DNA of 64,000 bases. Origin: Cupriavidus sp. YR651 (GTDB lineage Bacteria > Pseudomonadota > Gammaproteobacteria > Burkholderiales > Burkholderiaceae). The notes beneath the pieces are model-generated. The model had not been told where the DNA came from. It saw only the letters and a list, made by a program, of their open reading frames with translations, and did not search any database. The stretch is taken from assembly GCF_900101625.1 (NCBI RefSeq), contig NZ_FMYZ01000003.1, positions 248,001 through 312,000 on the forward strand, given 5' to 3'. The translations under genes were made by a program, and so were the position numbers. Numbering within the stretch: the first letter of the stretch is position 1; every line of letters begins with the position of its first letter. This document shows, one piece after another, positions 17,329 through 24,994 of this stretch.

Positions 17329-18210
17329 ATGGAACACCGCGCCACGACATTGGGTGGGATCGACTTCGAAGCCATCGGTGCCCGGCTTCGTGCCTACCGC
17401 CTGGGCGCGCAGCTAAGGGCCGAACAGATTGCCGATGTGCTCGGGATCTCGCGTGCCGCGGTCTACCGGATGGAGAAAGGCGAGATCGTCAAGATTGAAA
17501 CGCTCGAGCGGCTCGCCGGCATCCTGGGTACGTCGCTCGAGTCGCTGCTTGGAGCTGGCACCGAATACTATCCCTCGGCCATCGCCTACATCGAGCGGAT
17601 GCGGCAGCTTGAGCAAGGTGCGACGCGCATCCTGGCGCACTTCGAGCCCATTTCGTTCCTGCTCACTTCACCCAGCTACGCGGGGTATCTCGAGCAAATG
17701 CTGAGAGAGAGCGGGGACAACGACGAAGGCCGGATCCAGGCCATGATGGAATTGCTGCGCGAACGGAAAGCGTCCTATAGCTCGCAGCCAGCGCCGATTG
17801 TGAGCCTGATTGGTTTGCGCGAGCTGGAACGGTTCGTGCACTTCGGGTTGGTCGGACGAATGGATTTGCCGCCAGCGACAAAGATGGAACGGTCGCTGGC
17901 TGCCCGATCCGAAGTGGCGCGCATTGCCAGCCTCCTGGAGCAGCAACCTGCCGGGATGCAGATCGGCATCGTCAACGAGAGCATGCCGAACGCCACGTTT
18001 CAGATCTTCGAGCGACCAACCGGGTCGTACGTGGCAATCAGCCCATTTCGCTTCGGCGAATTTCCCAATATCTCCGGAGGCATTGCGTCTGTGACCGCCG
18101 CGCCAGAGGCTGTCTCCCTGTACACGAACATGGTCGAGGCGTTGTGGCAGCGATCCTACAAGGGCCTCGACGGCGCCGATCTATTGCGGCGCATGCTGCA
18201 ACAAGTTTGA
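17329..18210 (+). CDS. XRE-family helix-turn-helix regulator with C-terminal sensor-like domain
   Basis: This is a 293-residue protein. The N-terminal Cro/CI-type HTH (about 15-70) includes LRAEQIADVLGISRAAVYRMEKG. The remaining 220 residues form a domain I cannot name, which may bind an effector. It is transcribed away from the orotate-type cluster across a spacer with nested inverted repeats, which makes it the probable local regulator. ATG 17329 was preferred to the open upstream extension because it gives the usual short lead to the HTH; its ribosome-binding site is weak. Repressor or activator action cannot be told from sequence. Confidence 0.82.
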   Translation: MEHRATTLGGIDFEAIGARLRAYRLGAQLRAEQIADVLGISRAAVYRMEKGEIVKIETLERLAGILGTSLESLLGAGTEYYPSAIAYIERMRQLEQGATRILAHFEPISFLLTSPSYAGYLEQMLRESGDNDEGRIQAMMELLRERKASYSSQPAPIVSLIGLRELERFVHFGLVGRMDLPPATKMERSLAARSEVARIASLLEQQPAGMQIGIVNESMPNATFQIFERPTGSYVAISPFRFGEFPNISGGIASVTAAPEAVSLYTNMVEALWQRSYKGLDGADLLRRMLQQV

Positions 18211-18234
18211 TTTGATTGTTTTAGAGAGAGACTC

Positions 18235-18558
18235 ATGGACTTCAAGACCATCACCGCCGAGTTTGCGCAGAGCGTCCCTGGAACGGACGCCTTCCTGAAG
18301 GTCAAGCAACAGTCGCTTGCGCTCATGAAGAGCGATCCGGGCAATGCTGCAGCCTACTTCCTGATCTACGGCTTCGCCCGCTCCTATGTGATCCTGCACG
18401 ACGATGAAGGCATTACGACCGAAGTCGCGAGCGCCGCTCAGGCTCAGTTGCTGGGCTACATGAAGGCGATCGAGCCGACACTGGGCAATGACCAGGCGCT
18501 CCTGAAAGCCATGAATCAAATCGTGCTCGACTACGATGGGCGGCGCCAGCTTTTCTAA
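18235..18558 (+). CDS. Small protein of unknown function downstream of the XRE regulator
   Basis: This 107-residue protein matches no family I recognise. It is predicted mostly alpha-helical, acidic to neutral, with no signal peptide or membrane helix. Normal amino-acid composition and a 24-bp spacing after the XRE regulator, with a purine-rich AGAGAGAGAC stretch before ATG, support a real gene in the same transcript. Possible roles include a regulator partner or an accessory to the divergent catabolic cluster, but nothing in the sequence shows this. Confidence 0.65.
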   Translation: MDFKTITAEFAQSVPGTDAFLKVKQQSLALMKSDPGNAAAYFLIYGFARSYVILHDDEGITTEVASAAQAQLLGYMKAIEPTLGNDQALLKAMNQIVLDYDGRRQLF

Positions 18559-18654
18559 TCGGGAAACCTGATCGAGCCGCATCTGGCTCGGCTTGCATTC
18601 GAAGGCTCGCCACCTACCATTGTCTGCATGCGGGGCAACTCGGGAGGGCAGGTC

Positions 18655-19140
18655 ATGGAACTCAGCGTGGTGCAGGTATCGAAGCCGGAAGCGACCAATT
18701 TCATCTTCGGACAGTCGCATTTCATCAAGACCGTCGAGGATCTGCACGAGGCGCTCGTCGGTACGGTTCCTGGCATCCGGTTCGGCATCGCCTTCTGCGA
18801 GGCGTCCGGCAAACGGCTCGTGCGCTGGTCCGGCACCGATGAGGCGATGATCGACCTGGCCTGCCAGAACGCGATGGCGATCGCGGCCGGACATACCTTC
18901 CTGATTTTTCTTGGGGATGGGTTCTTTCCGGTCAATGTACTGGGCGCCGTGCGCGCCGTGCCGGAGGTGTGCCGCATCTATTGCGCCACCGCGAACCCCA
19001 CGCAGATCATCGTCGCGCAGACGGAGCTGGGACGGGCCGTGCTCGGCGTGGTCGATGGCGAGCCGCCACTCGGCATCGAGACCGCGGCCGACATCGCCGA
19101 CCGCAAGGATCTGCTGCGGCGCATCGGCTACAAGCTTTAA
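18655..19140 (+). CDS. Adenosine-specific kinase-like protein (PF04008 type)
   Basis: This 161-residue protein resembles the small family called adenosine-specific kinase. Recognisable stretches are the N-terminal VSKPEATNFIFGQSHFIKTVEDL, quoted in part, and GIAFCEASGKRLVRWSG. Length is as usual for the family. GGAGGGCAGG precedes ATG 18655, preferred to an ATG 27 bases upstream. The biochemical role of this family is poorly settled, so kinase activity on adenosine is only an annotation tradition. It lies about 95 bp after the small unknown gene and convergent to the NIPSNAP gene. Confidence 0.75.
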   Translation: MELSVVQVSKPEATNFIFGQSHFIKTVEDLHEALVGTVPGIRFGIAFCEASGKRLVRWSGTDEAMIDLACQNAMAIAAGHTFLIFLGDGFFPVNVLGAVRAVPEVCRIYCATANPTQIIVAQTELGRAVLGVVDGEPPLGIETAADIADRKDLLRRIGYKL

Positions 19141-19153
19141 GACCCCCTATCGC

Positions 19154-19172
19154 CCGGCGCCGAACGCGCCGG
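19154..19172. terminator. GC-rich hairpin between convergent genes
   Basis: CCGGCGC and GCGCCGG form a perfect 7-bp stem around a 5-base loop, 14 bp after the kinase-like stop and 23 bp from the NIPSNAP stop. The position suggests a bidirectional terminator, although no T-run is present. Confidence 0.4.
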
Positions 19173-19194
19173 CGGGCCGCGGTCGCAGGTCCGC

Positions 19195-19512
19195 CTACGG
19201 CGTGAAGAACGACACCGGCGTCATCAGCCGGTTCTCCTGGCTGATGAGGTAGCCGGCCTCGGCGCTCATTTTCAGGTACTCGCTCCAGGCCGGGTCCCTC
19301 TGCAGCGCCTGGCGCTTTGCCTCGCGATCGGCAGCGCTGTCATAGACCCAGATGTGCATGTAGCTGTTGACATTGCCGGTCTCGGTTTGCATGTAGGCCA
19401 GCGGCTTGCCCAGGTGGCGGCTCTGGGTCGCGTAGCCGTACTCGGCATACAGCGCCAGGTGTTTCTTGATCGTGCCGGGGTGGCAGGTGTAGGTGCGAAC
19501 GTCGAACAGCAT
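19195..19512 (-). CDS. NIPSNAP-family protein
   Basis: This is a 105-residue alpha/beta-barrel dimer-type protein. The family start MLFDVRTYTCHPGTIKKHL and the later MHIWVYDSAADREAKRQAL segment match NIPSNAP, usually about 100 residues in bacteria. It sits 33 bp after the Bug receptor gene on the same strand, as bacterial NIPSNAP genes often do in catabolic operons. The molecular role is unknown; a small-molecule or degradative enzyme accessory is a guess. Confidence 0.85.
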   Translation of the reverse strand: MLFDVRTYTCHPGTIKKHLALYAEYGYATQSRHLGKPLAYMQTETGNVNSYMHIWVYDSAADREAKRQALQRDPAWSEYLKMSAEAGYLISQENRLMTPVSFFTP

Positions 19513-19545
19513 GGGGTTTCCTCGAACGGTGGCAGATGAGTGGAT

Positions 19546-20523
19546 TCAATCGACGGTGGCGCCGGATTGCCTGACAAGCACGGCCCAGCGCGCCACCTCC
19601 TGGTTCACGTACTTCTGAAATGCAGCCTGGTCGTCGCCGACGGGATCGGCGCCGAGCCCTTTCAGCCGCTCCTTGACGGCGGGGTCGGCTACGCTCTGGA
19701 CGATGGCCTGCGCGAGTTTCTCGACGGCGGCCGGTGGCGTGCCGGCCGGCGCGAACAGGCCGAACCACGAGCGCGCGGTCATCCCCGGGAACGGCGTTTC
19801 CGAGAAGGCGGGCACGTCGGGCAGGGCGGCGTGGCGCTTGCTGCCGGTGACCGCCAGCGCCTTGAGCTTTCCGCTCTGCACCTGCGCGAGAACTTCGGGC
19901 AGGTTGGCGAACATGATCTGCACCTGGCCGCCCATCACGTCATTGAGCGCCTGCGCTCCGCCCTTGTAGGCCACGTGCGTCATCTTCGTGCCGGCCAGCG
20001 TGCTGAACTGCTCGCCGGCCAGGTGGGATGCGGTGCCGGTGCCGCCCGACGCGTAGTTGACGCGGCCGGCATGGGCCTTGGCGTACGCCGCGAGCTCGCT
20101 CGCCGAATTGGCCGGCACCGACGGATTCACCACCAGCAGCAGGGGCACCGACGCCAGGTTCGACAGACCCACGAAATCGCGCGTGAGACTGTAGTTGAGC
20201 TTCTGGTAGAGCGACGCGTTGATCGCGTGGCTCGACGTGGCCATCAGCAGCGTGTAGCCGTCGGGGTCCGAGCGTGCGGCCGAGACGGCGCCGATGTTGC
20301 CGTTGGCGCCGGCCTTGTTTTCCACCACGATCGACTGCCCGAGCCGGGCCGACATGGCTTGCGCCACGGTGCGCGCAATCACATCGGTGGCGCCGCCGGC
20401 GGCGAACGGCACGATGATGCGCAAGGGATGATCCGGGTAATCCGCCATCGCGCTGAGGGAAGTGACGGCCAATGCGGTGGCCACGGCAAGGCTCCGCAAC
20501 GGAGCGATTGCTTTCTTGTACAT
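19546..20523 (-). CDS. Bug-family periplasmic substrate-binding receptor
   Basis: This is a 325-residue TctC/Bug-type receptor. A Sec signal (MYKKAIAPLRSLAVATALAV, ending SAMA) precedes the mature start DYPDHPLRIIVPFAAGGATD, the family hallmark. VENKAGANGNIG and DGYTLLMATSSHA are also typical. GGAGA precedes ATG 20523; the longer upstream extension was rejected. Such receptors bind carboxylates or amides. No TctA/TctB membrane proteins are nearby, so it is an orphan receptor, common in Burkholderiales. It forms a unit with the NIPSNAP gene and lies downstream of the AraC regulator. Confidence 0.92.
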   Translation of the reverse strand: MYKKAIAPLRSLAVATALAVTSLSAMADYPDHPLRIIVPFAAGGATDVIARTVAQAMSARLGQSIVVENKAGANGNIGAVSAARSDPDGYTLLMATSSHAINASLYQKLNYSLTRDFVGLSNLASVPLLLVVNPSVPANSASELAAYAKAHAGRVNYASGGTGTASHLAGEQFSTLAGTKMTHVAYKGGAQALNDVMGGQVQIMFANLPEVLAQVQSGKLKALAVTGSKRHAALPDVPAFSETPFPGMTARSWFGLFAPAGTPPAAVEKLAQAIVQSVADPAVKERLKGLGADPVGDDQAAFQKYVNQEVARWAVLVRQSGATVD

Positions 20524-20662
20524 GTCTGTCTCCTGTGCCTCTGGTTTCTTATGGCATGCCGACGGCGACGCCGGGTTCGGCTGCGCCATGGGGGACACTT
20601 TAGGCAGCTGCGTGGCGGCGGCGTTAGGACGGATCAGACGTTGTGTTGGACTTTTTCGCGCG

Positions 20663-21562
20663 TCATTCCAGCGGGCGGCAATGCTTCCTGCGGAAGTCGC
20701 CCGGCGTGAGGCCGGTCTGCTTCTTGAAGAAGCGCGCGAAGTAGGCCGGGTCCTCGATATTGAGACGGAACGCGATCTCGGCGATGCCCGTTTCGGTGTT
20801 GCTGAGCCAGCGCTTGGCTTCGAGCACCACGCGTTCCTGCACCACCTGGCTGGCCGTGCGCGCCACGGTTCGCTTGACCGCGTCGTTGAGCTGACGCTCG
20901 CTCACGCATAGCGCCTCGGCGTACTGGCCGATCGTGCCAAAGCGCAAGTAGTGCGTTTCCACCAGCATCGTGAAACGGCGCGTGAGCGCCTGCTGCGGGC
21001 CAACGCCGCCAGCGTGCTCGTTGCCGGGGCACAGGCGGCGCAGACGCGTGAGAAGGATCATCAGGCAGGCCCGCACCACGTCGGGGAAGCCAGGCTGGCG
21101 ATCGCGCGCCTCGCGCTCCATCTCGCCGAGCAGCGGCAGCATGCTGTCATGCTGGGCTTGCGTGAGATAGAGCGCACTGTTGCCGCGCGAGGGGTGGTAG
21201 AACGGAAATTTCGCGACATCTTCGGCGCGCGGAAACATCCGGGCGAAGAAGTCGGTGCTGAAATTCAGCACATAGCCGTGGGGTTTGACCGATGACGTCC
21301 AGGCATGGACCTGGCCTGGCGAAAGGAAGAACACCGAGTGGTCGCGCACGTCGAAATGCGCGAAGTCGAGCATGTGCGTGCCGCTCGCTCGAGTCATCCA
21401 GAGCAGGTGGTAGTAGTTGTGCCGGTGCAGGAAACCGCGCGGGATGTCATCGCGGTCCTGCAGCCGCACGAGGTCGAAGTAGAACGACCCCTCGCCCGCG
21501 AAATCCGACGTCTCGAAGGTGGGAAACTCGCCGGAGGGGCTGGAGGGGAGGGCTTCGGGCAA
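20663..21562 (-). CDS. AraC-family transcriptional regulator
   Basis: This 299-residue protein has an N-terminal cupin-like ligand domain (about 40-150, with HRHNYYHLLW and FFLSPGQVHAW) and a C-terminal double HTH (about 200-295). The latter ends in the AraC signature GIAEIAFRLNIEDPAYFARFFKKQTGLTP, quoted only in part here by its ends. It lies 140 bp upstream of the Bug/NIPSNAP pair on the same strand and probably regulates it. The effector is unknown. Confidence 0.9.
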   Translation of the reverse strand: MPEALPSSPSGEFPTFETSDFAGEGSFYFDLVRLQDRDDIPRGFLHRHNYYHLLWMTRASGTHMLDFAHFDVRDHSVFFLSPGQVHAWTSSVKPHGYVLNFSTDFFARMFPRAEDVAKFPFYHPSRGNSALYLTQAQHDSMLPLLGEMEREARDRQPGFPDVVRACLMILLTRLRRLCPGNEHAGGVGPQQALTRRFTMLVETHYLRFGTIGQYAEALCVSERQLNDAVKRTVARTASQVVQERVVLEAKRWLSNTETGIAEIAFRLNIEDPAYFARFFKKQTGLTPGDFRRKHCRPLE

Positions 21563-21625
21563 GCGCGGGTTTCCTTGCGGTTTCGGATCCTGGTTACCGG
21601 CGCCATCCTATCGCAAAGTGCGGCA

Positions 21626-22519
21626 TCAAGCGTCTCCTGCTGCAAAGATCTCGCGCAGCCATTGCGCGAAGACCCGAACCCGTGACGAGAGCTGGCGATG
21701 CTGCGAATACAGAACGGAGACGGGCATCGGGGGGCACGGGAAGTCCGGCAGGACGATCTTCAGGCGACCCGACGCCAGTTCCGCGGCCACCCGGTAGCGG
21801 GGCACCTGCACGAGCCCCAGCCCCGCCACCGCTGCCCCGGTGTAGAGATCGGCGCCGGTCACTGAAACGATCGCGGGAAGCTGGACCGCCGCCACGCGGC
21901 CATTCGCCGTGAATTCGAGTGGGACGGCTTTGCCAGTCGCGCTGGAGACATAGTTCACCGCCCGGTGTGCCGCCAGTGCGTGCAAGTCGGCCGGCTCGCC
22001 ATATTTCGCGAGATAGCCGGGGGCGGCGACGGTCACCTGCTCCAGCAGCGCGATCTGCCTGCCTACCATCGATGAGTCCTGCAGCGTGCCAGCTCGCAAT
22101 ACGCAATCGACGCCTTCGCGCACCAGGTCCACCAGGCGGTCGTCTTCGCCGATCTGCAGTTCGATCTCCGGGTACTGGGCCAGGAAATCGGGCAGTGCCG
22201 GTACCACGAAATGGCGGGCCAGCGTGCCTTGCAGATTCACACGTAGCAGCCCTTTGGGCGCCGTGTTCCGGAACGATCCCTCGGCCTCCTCCAGATCGGC
22301 GATCAGCCGCACGCATCGACGGTAGTACGCCTCGCCATCATGCGTCAGCCGCACCGTGCGGGTAGTGCGCTCCAGCAGCCGGGTGCCGAGCCGCTGCTCC
22401 ATGCGCTTGATCAGGTTGGTCACGGTCGCCCGGGGTATCTGCAAGTCGTCGGATGCCTGCGTAAAGCTCTGCCGCTCGGCAATACGTACAAAGGCCTGCA
22501 TTTCCTGAAAGCGATCCAT
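21626..22519 (-). CDS. LysR-family regulator of the adjacent SDR genes
   Basis: This is a 297-residue LysR-type regulator with N-terminal HTH (QSFTQASDDLQIPRATVTNL) and a substrate-binding-like effector domain from about 90. It belongs to the large CrgA/DmlR-like group that often controls a divergent short-chain dehydrogenase gene. That is the case here: an SDR gene starts 124 bp away on the other strand. ATG 22519 with an upstream GGAG was chosen; the 42-residue open extension is not LysR-like. Confidence 0.9.
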   Translation of the reverse strand: MDRFQEMQAFVRIAERQSFTQASDDLQIPRATVTNLIKRMEQRLGTRLLERTTRTVRLTHDGEAYYRRCVRLIADLEEAEGSFRNTAPKGLLRVNLQGTLARHFVVPALPDFLAQYPEIELQIGEDDRLVDLVREGVDCVLRAGTLQDSSMVGRQIALLEQVTVAAPGYLAKYGEPADLHALAAHRAVNYVSSATGKAVPLEFTANGRVAAVQLPAIVSVTGADLYTGAAVAGLGLVQVPRYRVAAELASGRLKIVLPDFPCPPMPVSVLYSQHRQLSSRVRVFAQWLREIFAAGDA

Positions 22520-22643
22520 CAGGCGCTCCGTTGGGTTTATTGTTAAAGACGATGGAAATATGTTACCAGCCTGAGCGAGATTATCTTTCGGATGGAATGA
22601 TCCAGTATTCGCTTCACCACCACCCCAAATGAGGAAGCGAATC

Positions 22644-23387
22644 ATGAATCAAGCCAGCAACACTAAAGTCGCCATCGTTACCGGCGCATCGCGCGGTATC
22701 GGCGCCGCCGTCGCCCAACGCCTGGCACAAGACGGCTTCGCCGTCGCCGTCAACTACGCGTCCAGCCCCGCCCAGGCGGATGCACTGGTCGCCAGCCTGC
22801 AAGCGGAGGGCGCCAGGGCCATCGCCGTAAAGGCCGATGTCTCCGATGCCGGCGAAGTGCGGCGCATGTTCGAGATCGTCGAACACCAGCTCGGCAAGGT
22901 CGATGTGCTGGTGAACAACGCCGGCGTGCTGAAGACGGTGCCCCTGGCTGACACCAGCGACGCGCTCTACGACCAGACCTTCGACATCAATGTGCGCGGT
23001 ACCTTCAACACGCTGCGCGAAGCCGCCACGCGCCTGAACGACGGCGGGCGCATCGTCAATTTCTCCAGCACCACACTGGCCCTGAACATGCCCGGCTATG
23101 CGGTCTACAACGCGACCAAGGCAGCGGTCGAGTCGTTCACGCATGTGTTTGCCAAGGAACTGCGCGGCCGGAACATCACCGTGAACGCCGTGGCGCCGGG
23201 CCCAATCGCCACGTCGCTGTTTCTCGATGGCAAGACTGACGAGCAGATCCAGGCGTTCGCAAAGATGCCGCCGCTGCAGCGGCTGGGCCAGCCCGACGAC
23301 ATTGCCGGCGTGGTGTCGTTCCTCGCCGGCCCCGATGCGGGCTGGGTGAACGGCCAGATCCTGCGTGCGAATGGCGGCGTCGCCTGA
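22644..23387 (+). CDS. Short-chain dehydrogenase/reductase (classical SDR)
   Basis: This is a 247-residue NAD(P)H-dependent oxidoreductase. The cofactor motif TGASRGIG (about 15-22), NNAG, the catalytic Ser in NFSSTTLA and the YxxxK pair in YAVYNATKAA are all present. Length and the C-terminal GWVNGQILRANGG fit 3-oxoacyl reductase-like SDRs. ATG 22644 was chosen over one 15 bases earlier because AGGAAG lies before it. It is divergent from the LysR gene and followed after 49 bp by a second SDR gene. Confidence 0.9.
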   Translation: MNQASNTKVAIVTGASRGIGAAVAQRLAQDGFAVAVNYASSPAQADALVASLQAEGARAIAVKADVSDAGEVRRMFEIVEHQLGKVDVLVNNAGVLKTVPLADTSDALYDQTFDINVRGTFNTLREAATRLNDGGRIVNFSSTTLALNMPGYAVYNATKAAVESFTHVFAKELRGRNITVNAVAPGPIATSLFLDGKTDEQIQAFAKMPPLQRLGQPDDIAGVVSFLAGPDAGWVNGQILRANGGVA

Positions 23388-23436
23388 CCGGCCGCACCCC
23401 CCAATCCATCAAACGTCACTGAACAGGAGTTCGGTC

Positions 23437-24330
23437 ATGAAACAAGTTGTCCTGGTAACTGGCGCCGGCAGCGGCATTGGCAAGCTGTCCGCACAATCCC
23501 TGGCCCTGGCTGGCCACGTGGTGTACGCATCGATGCGGGACATCGAGGGCCGCAACAAAGGCCGTGCGGACGAAGTCCGGCAGTGGGCCACCGAACGCGG
23601 CGTGCACCTGCACCCGCTTGAGCTCGATGTGCTGCAGCAGGAATCCGCCGATGCCGCGGCCGCGGCGATTGTCCGGGAGCAAGGTCGCATCGACGTGGTG
23701 ATGCAGAACGCCGGCCACCTCGTGGTGGGACCTGCCGAGGCGTTCACACCCGAGGAAATGATGCGGGTCTTCGATACCAACCTGTTCGGTGCGCAACGCG
23801 TGAATCGCGCGGTGCTCCCGTACATGAGGGAGCGCGAGGCCGGCCTGATGCTGTGGATTAGCAGCACCACGACCAAGGGCGGATTCCCGCCGTTCATGGG
23901 CCCGTATGGCGCGGCCAAGGCGGCGATGGATTCCCTCGCGGTGACGCTGGCCTACGAGATTGCACGCTTCGGCATCGAGACTTCGATCGTGGTCCCCGGC
24001 GCGTTCACCAGGGGCACGTCGCATTTCCCCACCGCGGGCAAGCCGGCCGATGCAGCAAGGGCTGCAGCCTACCGCCGCTATGACGGCCTGATGGACCAGA
24101 TCGGCGAACGCCTGACCGCGTTGACGCCCGATGACGCCGACCCGCAGGCCGTGGCCGACGAGATCGTGCGGATCGTGGGCATGTCGTCAGGGTCCCGCCC
24201 GATGCGCGCGGTGATCGATTTCGTCGGTGATGGCGCCCGGGAAGTCCTGGAGGTGTCGGAGCGCGTACGAATCGACTTCGCCAGGCGGATCGGCATGGGC
24301 GACCTGCTCGGCGCCAGGATCCGCCGTTAG
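23437..24330 (+). CDS. Short-chain dehydrogenase/reductase, extended type
   Basis: This is a 297-residue SDR with TGAGSGIGK at the cofactor site, QNAGH in place of NNAG, the catalytic serine in WISSTTTKGG and YGAAK as the YxxxK pair. The C-terminal extension beyond 250 residues resembles the NADP-linked oxidoreductases paired with DmlR-like LysR regulators. A CAGGAG site precedes ATG 23437. It is probably co-transcribed with the first SDR. The substrate is unknown. Confidence 0.9.
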   Translation: MKQVVLVTGAGSGIGKLSAQSLALAGHVVYASMRDIEGRNKGRADEVRQWATERGVHLHPLELDVLQQESADAAAAAIVREQGRIDVVMQNAGHLVVGPAEAFTPEEMMRVFDTNLFGAQRVNRAVLPYMREREAGLMLWISSTTTKGGFPPFMGPYGAAKAAMDSLAVTLAYEIARFGIETSIVVPGAFTRGTSHFPTAGKPADAARAAAYRRYDGLMDQIGERLTALTPDDADPQAVADEIVRIVGMSSGSRPMRAVIDFVGDGAREVLEVSERVRIDFARRIGMGDLLGARIRR

Positions 24331-24388
24331 GCAAATGCGGCGCGGGCCTGGCTGGGTCCGCGCTGCCCTCTGGATTCTGGAGATGACC

Positions 24389-24994
24389 ATGAAGCGATGG
24401 ATCTGCCTTGCGTCCGCGGCATTGCTGCCGGCGCTGACCGGCGCATGCGATGCGCAGCCAACGTGGCGCGACGATGCCGCTGCCGCCACACAGGGGAAAC
24501 CCATGAAAGCCTCGATTACCTACCTGCACCTGTTGCGCAAGACACCGTTCTTCACCAGCTTGTCGACGCCGCAGTTGCGCGCGACGATCAGCCACTCGCG
24601 CGAGTGGGAGGCGGAGGCCGGCACCGTCATCGTGCAATGCCAGGATGACTCCGCCGCCTCCGAGGATGTCTGGATCTTGCTCGACGGAGGATGGCAGCTC
24701 GAATACGACGGCCACAGCTACCCGGCAGGCCATGCGGACGCAGGAAAGTGGTTCAGCGCGCGTCAGGCGACCAGAGCTTGCCGCCTGGTCGCCACGGAAC
24801 ACAGTTACGTCATGCAGATCACGCGCGCCGACTTCGATGACATGCTTGCGCAGGGCTTCGCCTTCGACAAGCACCTGGACGAGGGATATCGCTACTATCG
24901 CGGGATCTTCGCCGACGTGCCAGCCGGCGTCCCCGATCCGGCGCCCGGCGCCCCGGTCTCCGCTACCGATACCCGAACGGGCCGACCAGGTTGA
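24389..24994 (+). CDS. Exported protein with degenerate cyclic-nucleotide-binding-like fold
   Basis: This is a 201-residue protein. It begins with a signal-like stretch (MKRWICLASAALLPALTGAC) whose LTGAC is a poor lipobox, so it may be Sec-processed or a lipoprotein. The remainder contains LLRKTPFFTSLSTPQLRATI and a later WILLDGGWQLEY, which resemble the entry of a cNMP-binding beta-roll, but the phosphate-binding cassette is not evident and there is no DNA-binding domain. An in-frame ATG lies 6 bases earlier; GGAG is better placed for 24389. It follows the SDR pair by 58 bp, and its 3' end overlaps the convergent aldehyde dehydrogenase gene by 32 bp. Confidence 0.65.
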   Translation: MKRWICLASAALLPALTGACDAQPTWRDDAAAATQGKPMKASITYLHLLRKTPFFTSLSTPQLRATISHSREWEAEAGTVIVQCQDDSAASEDVWILLDGGWQLEYDGHSYPAGHADAGKWFSARQATRACRLVATEHSYVMQITRADFDDMLAQGFAFDKHLDEGYRYYRGIFADVPAGVPDPAPGAPVSATDTRTGRPG

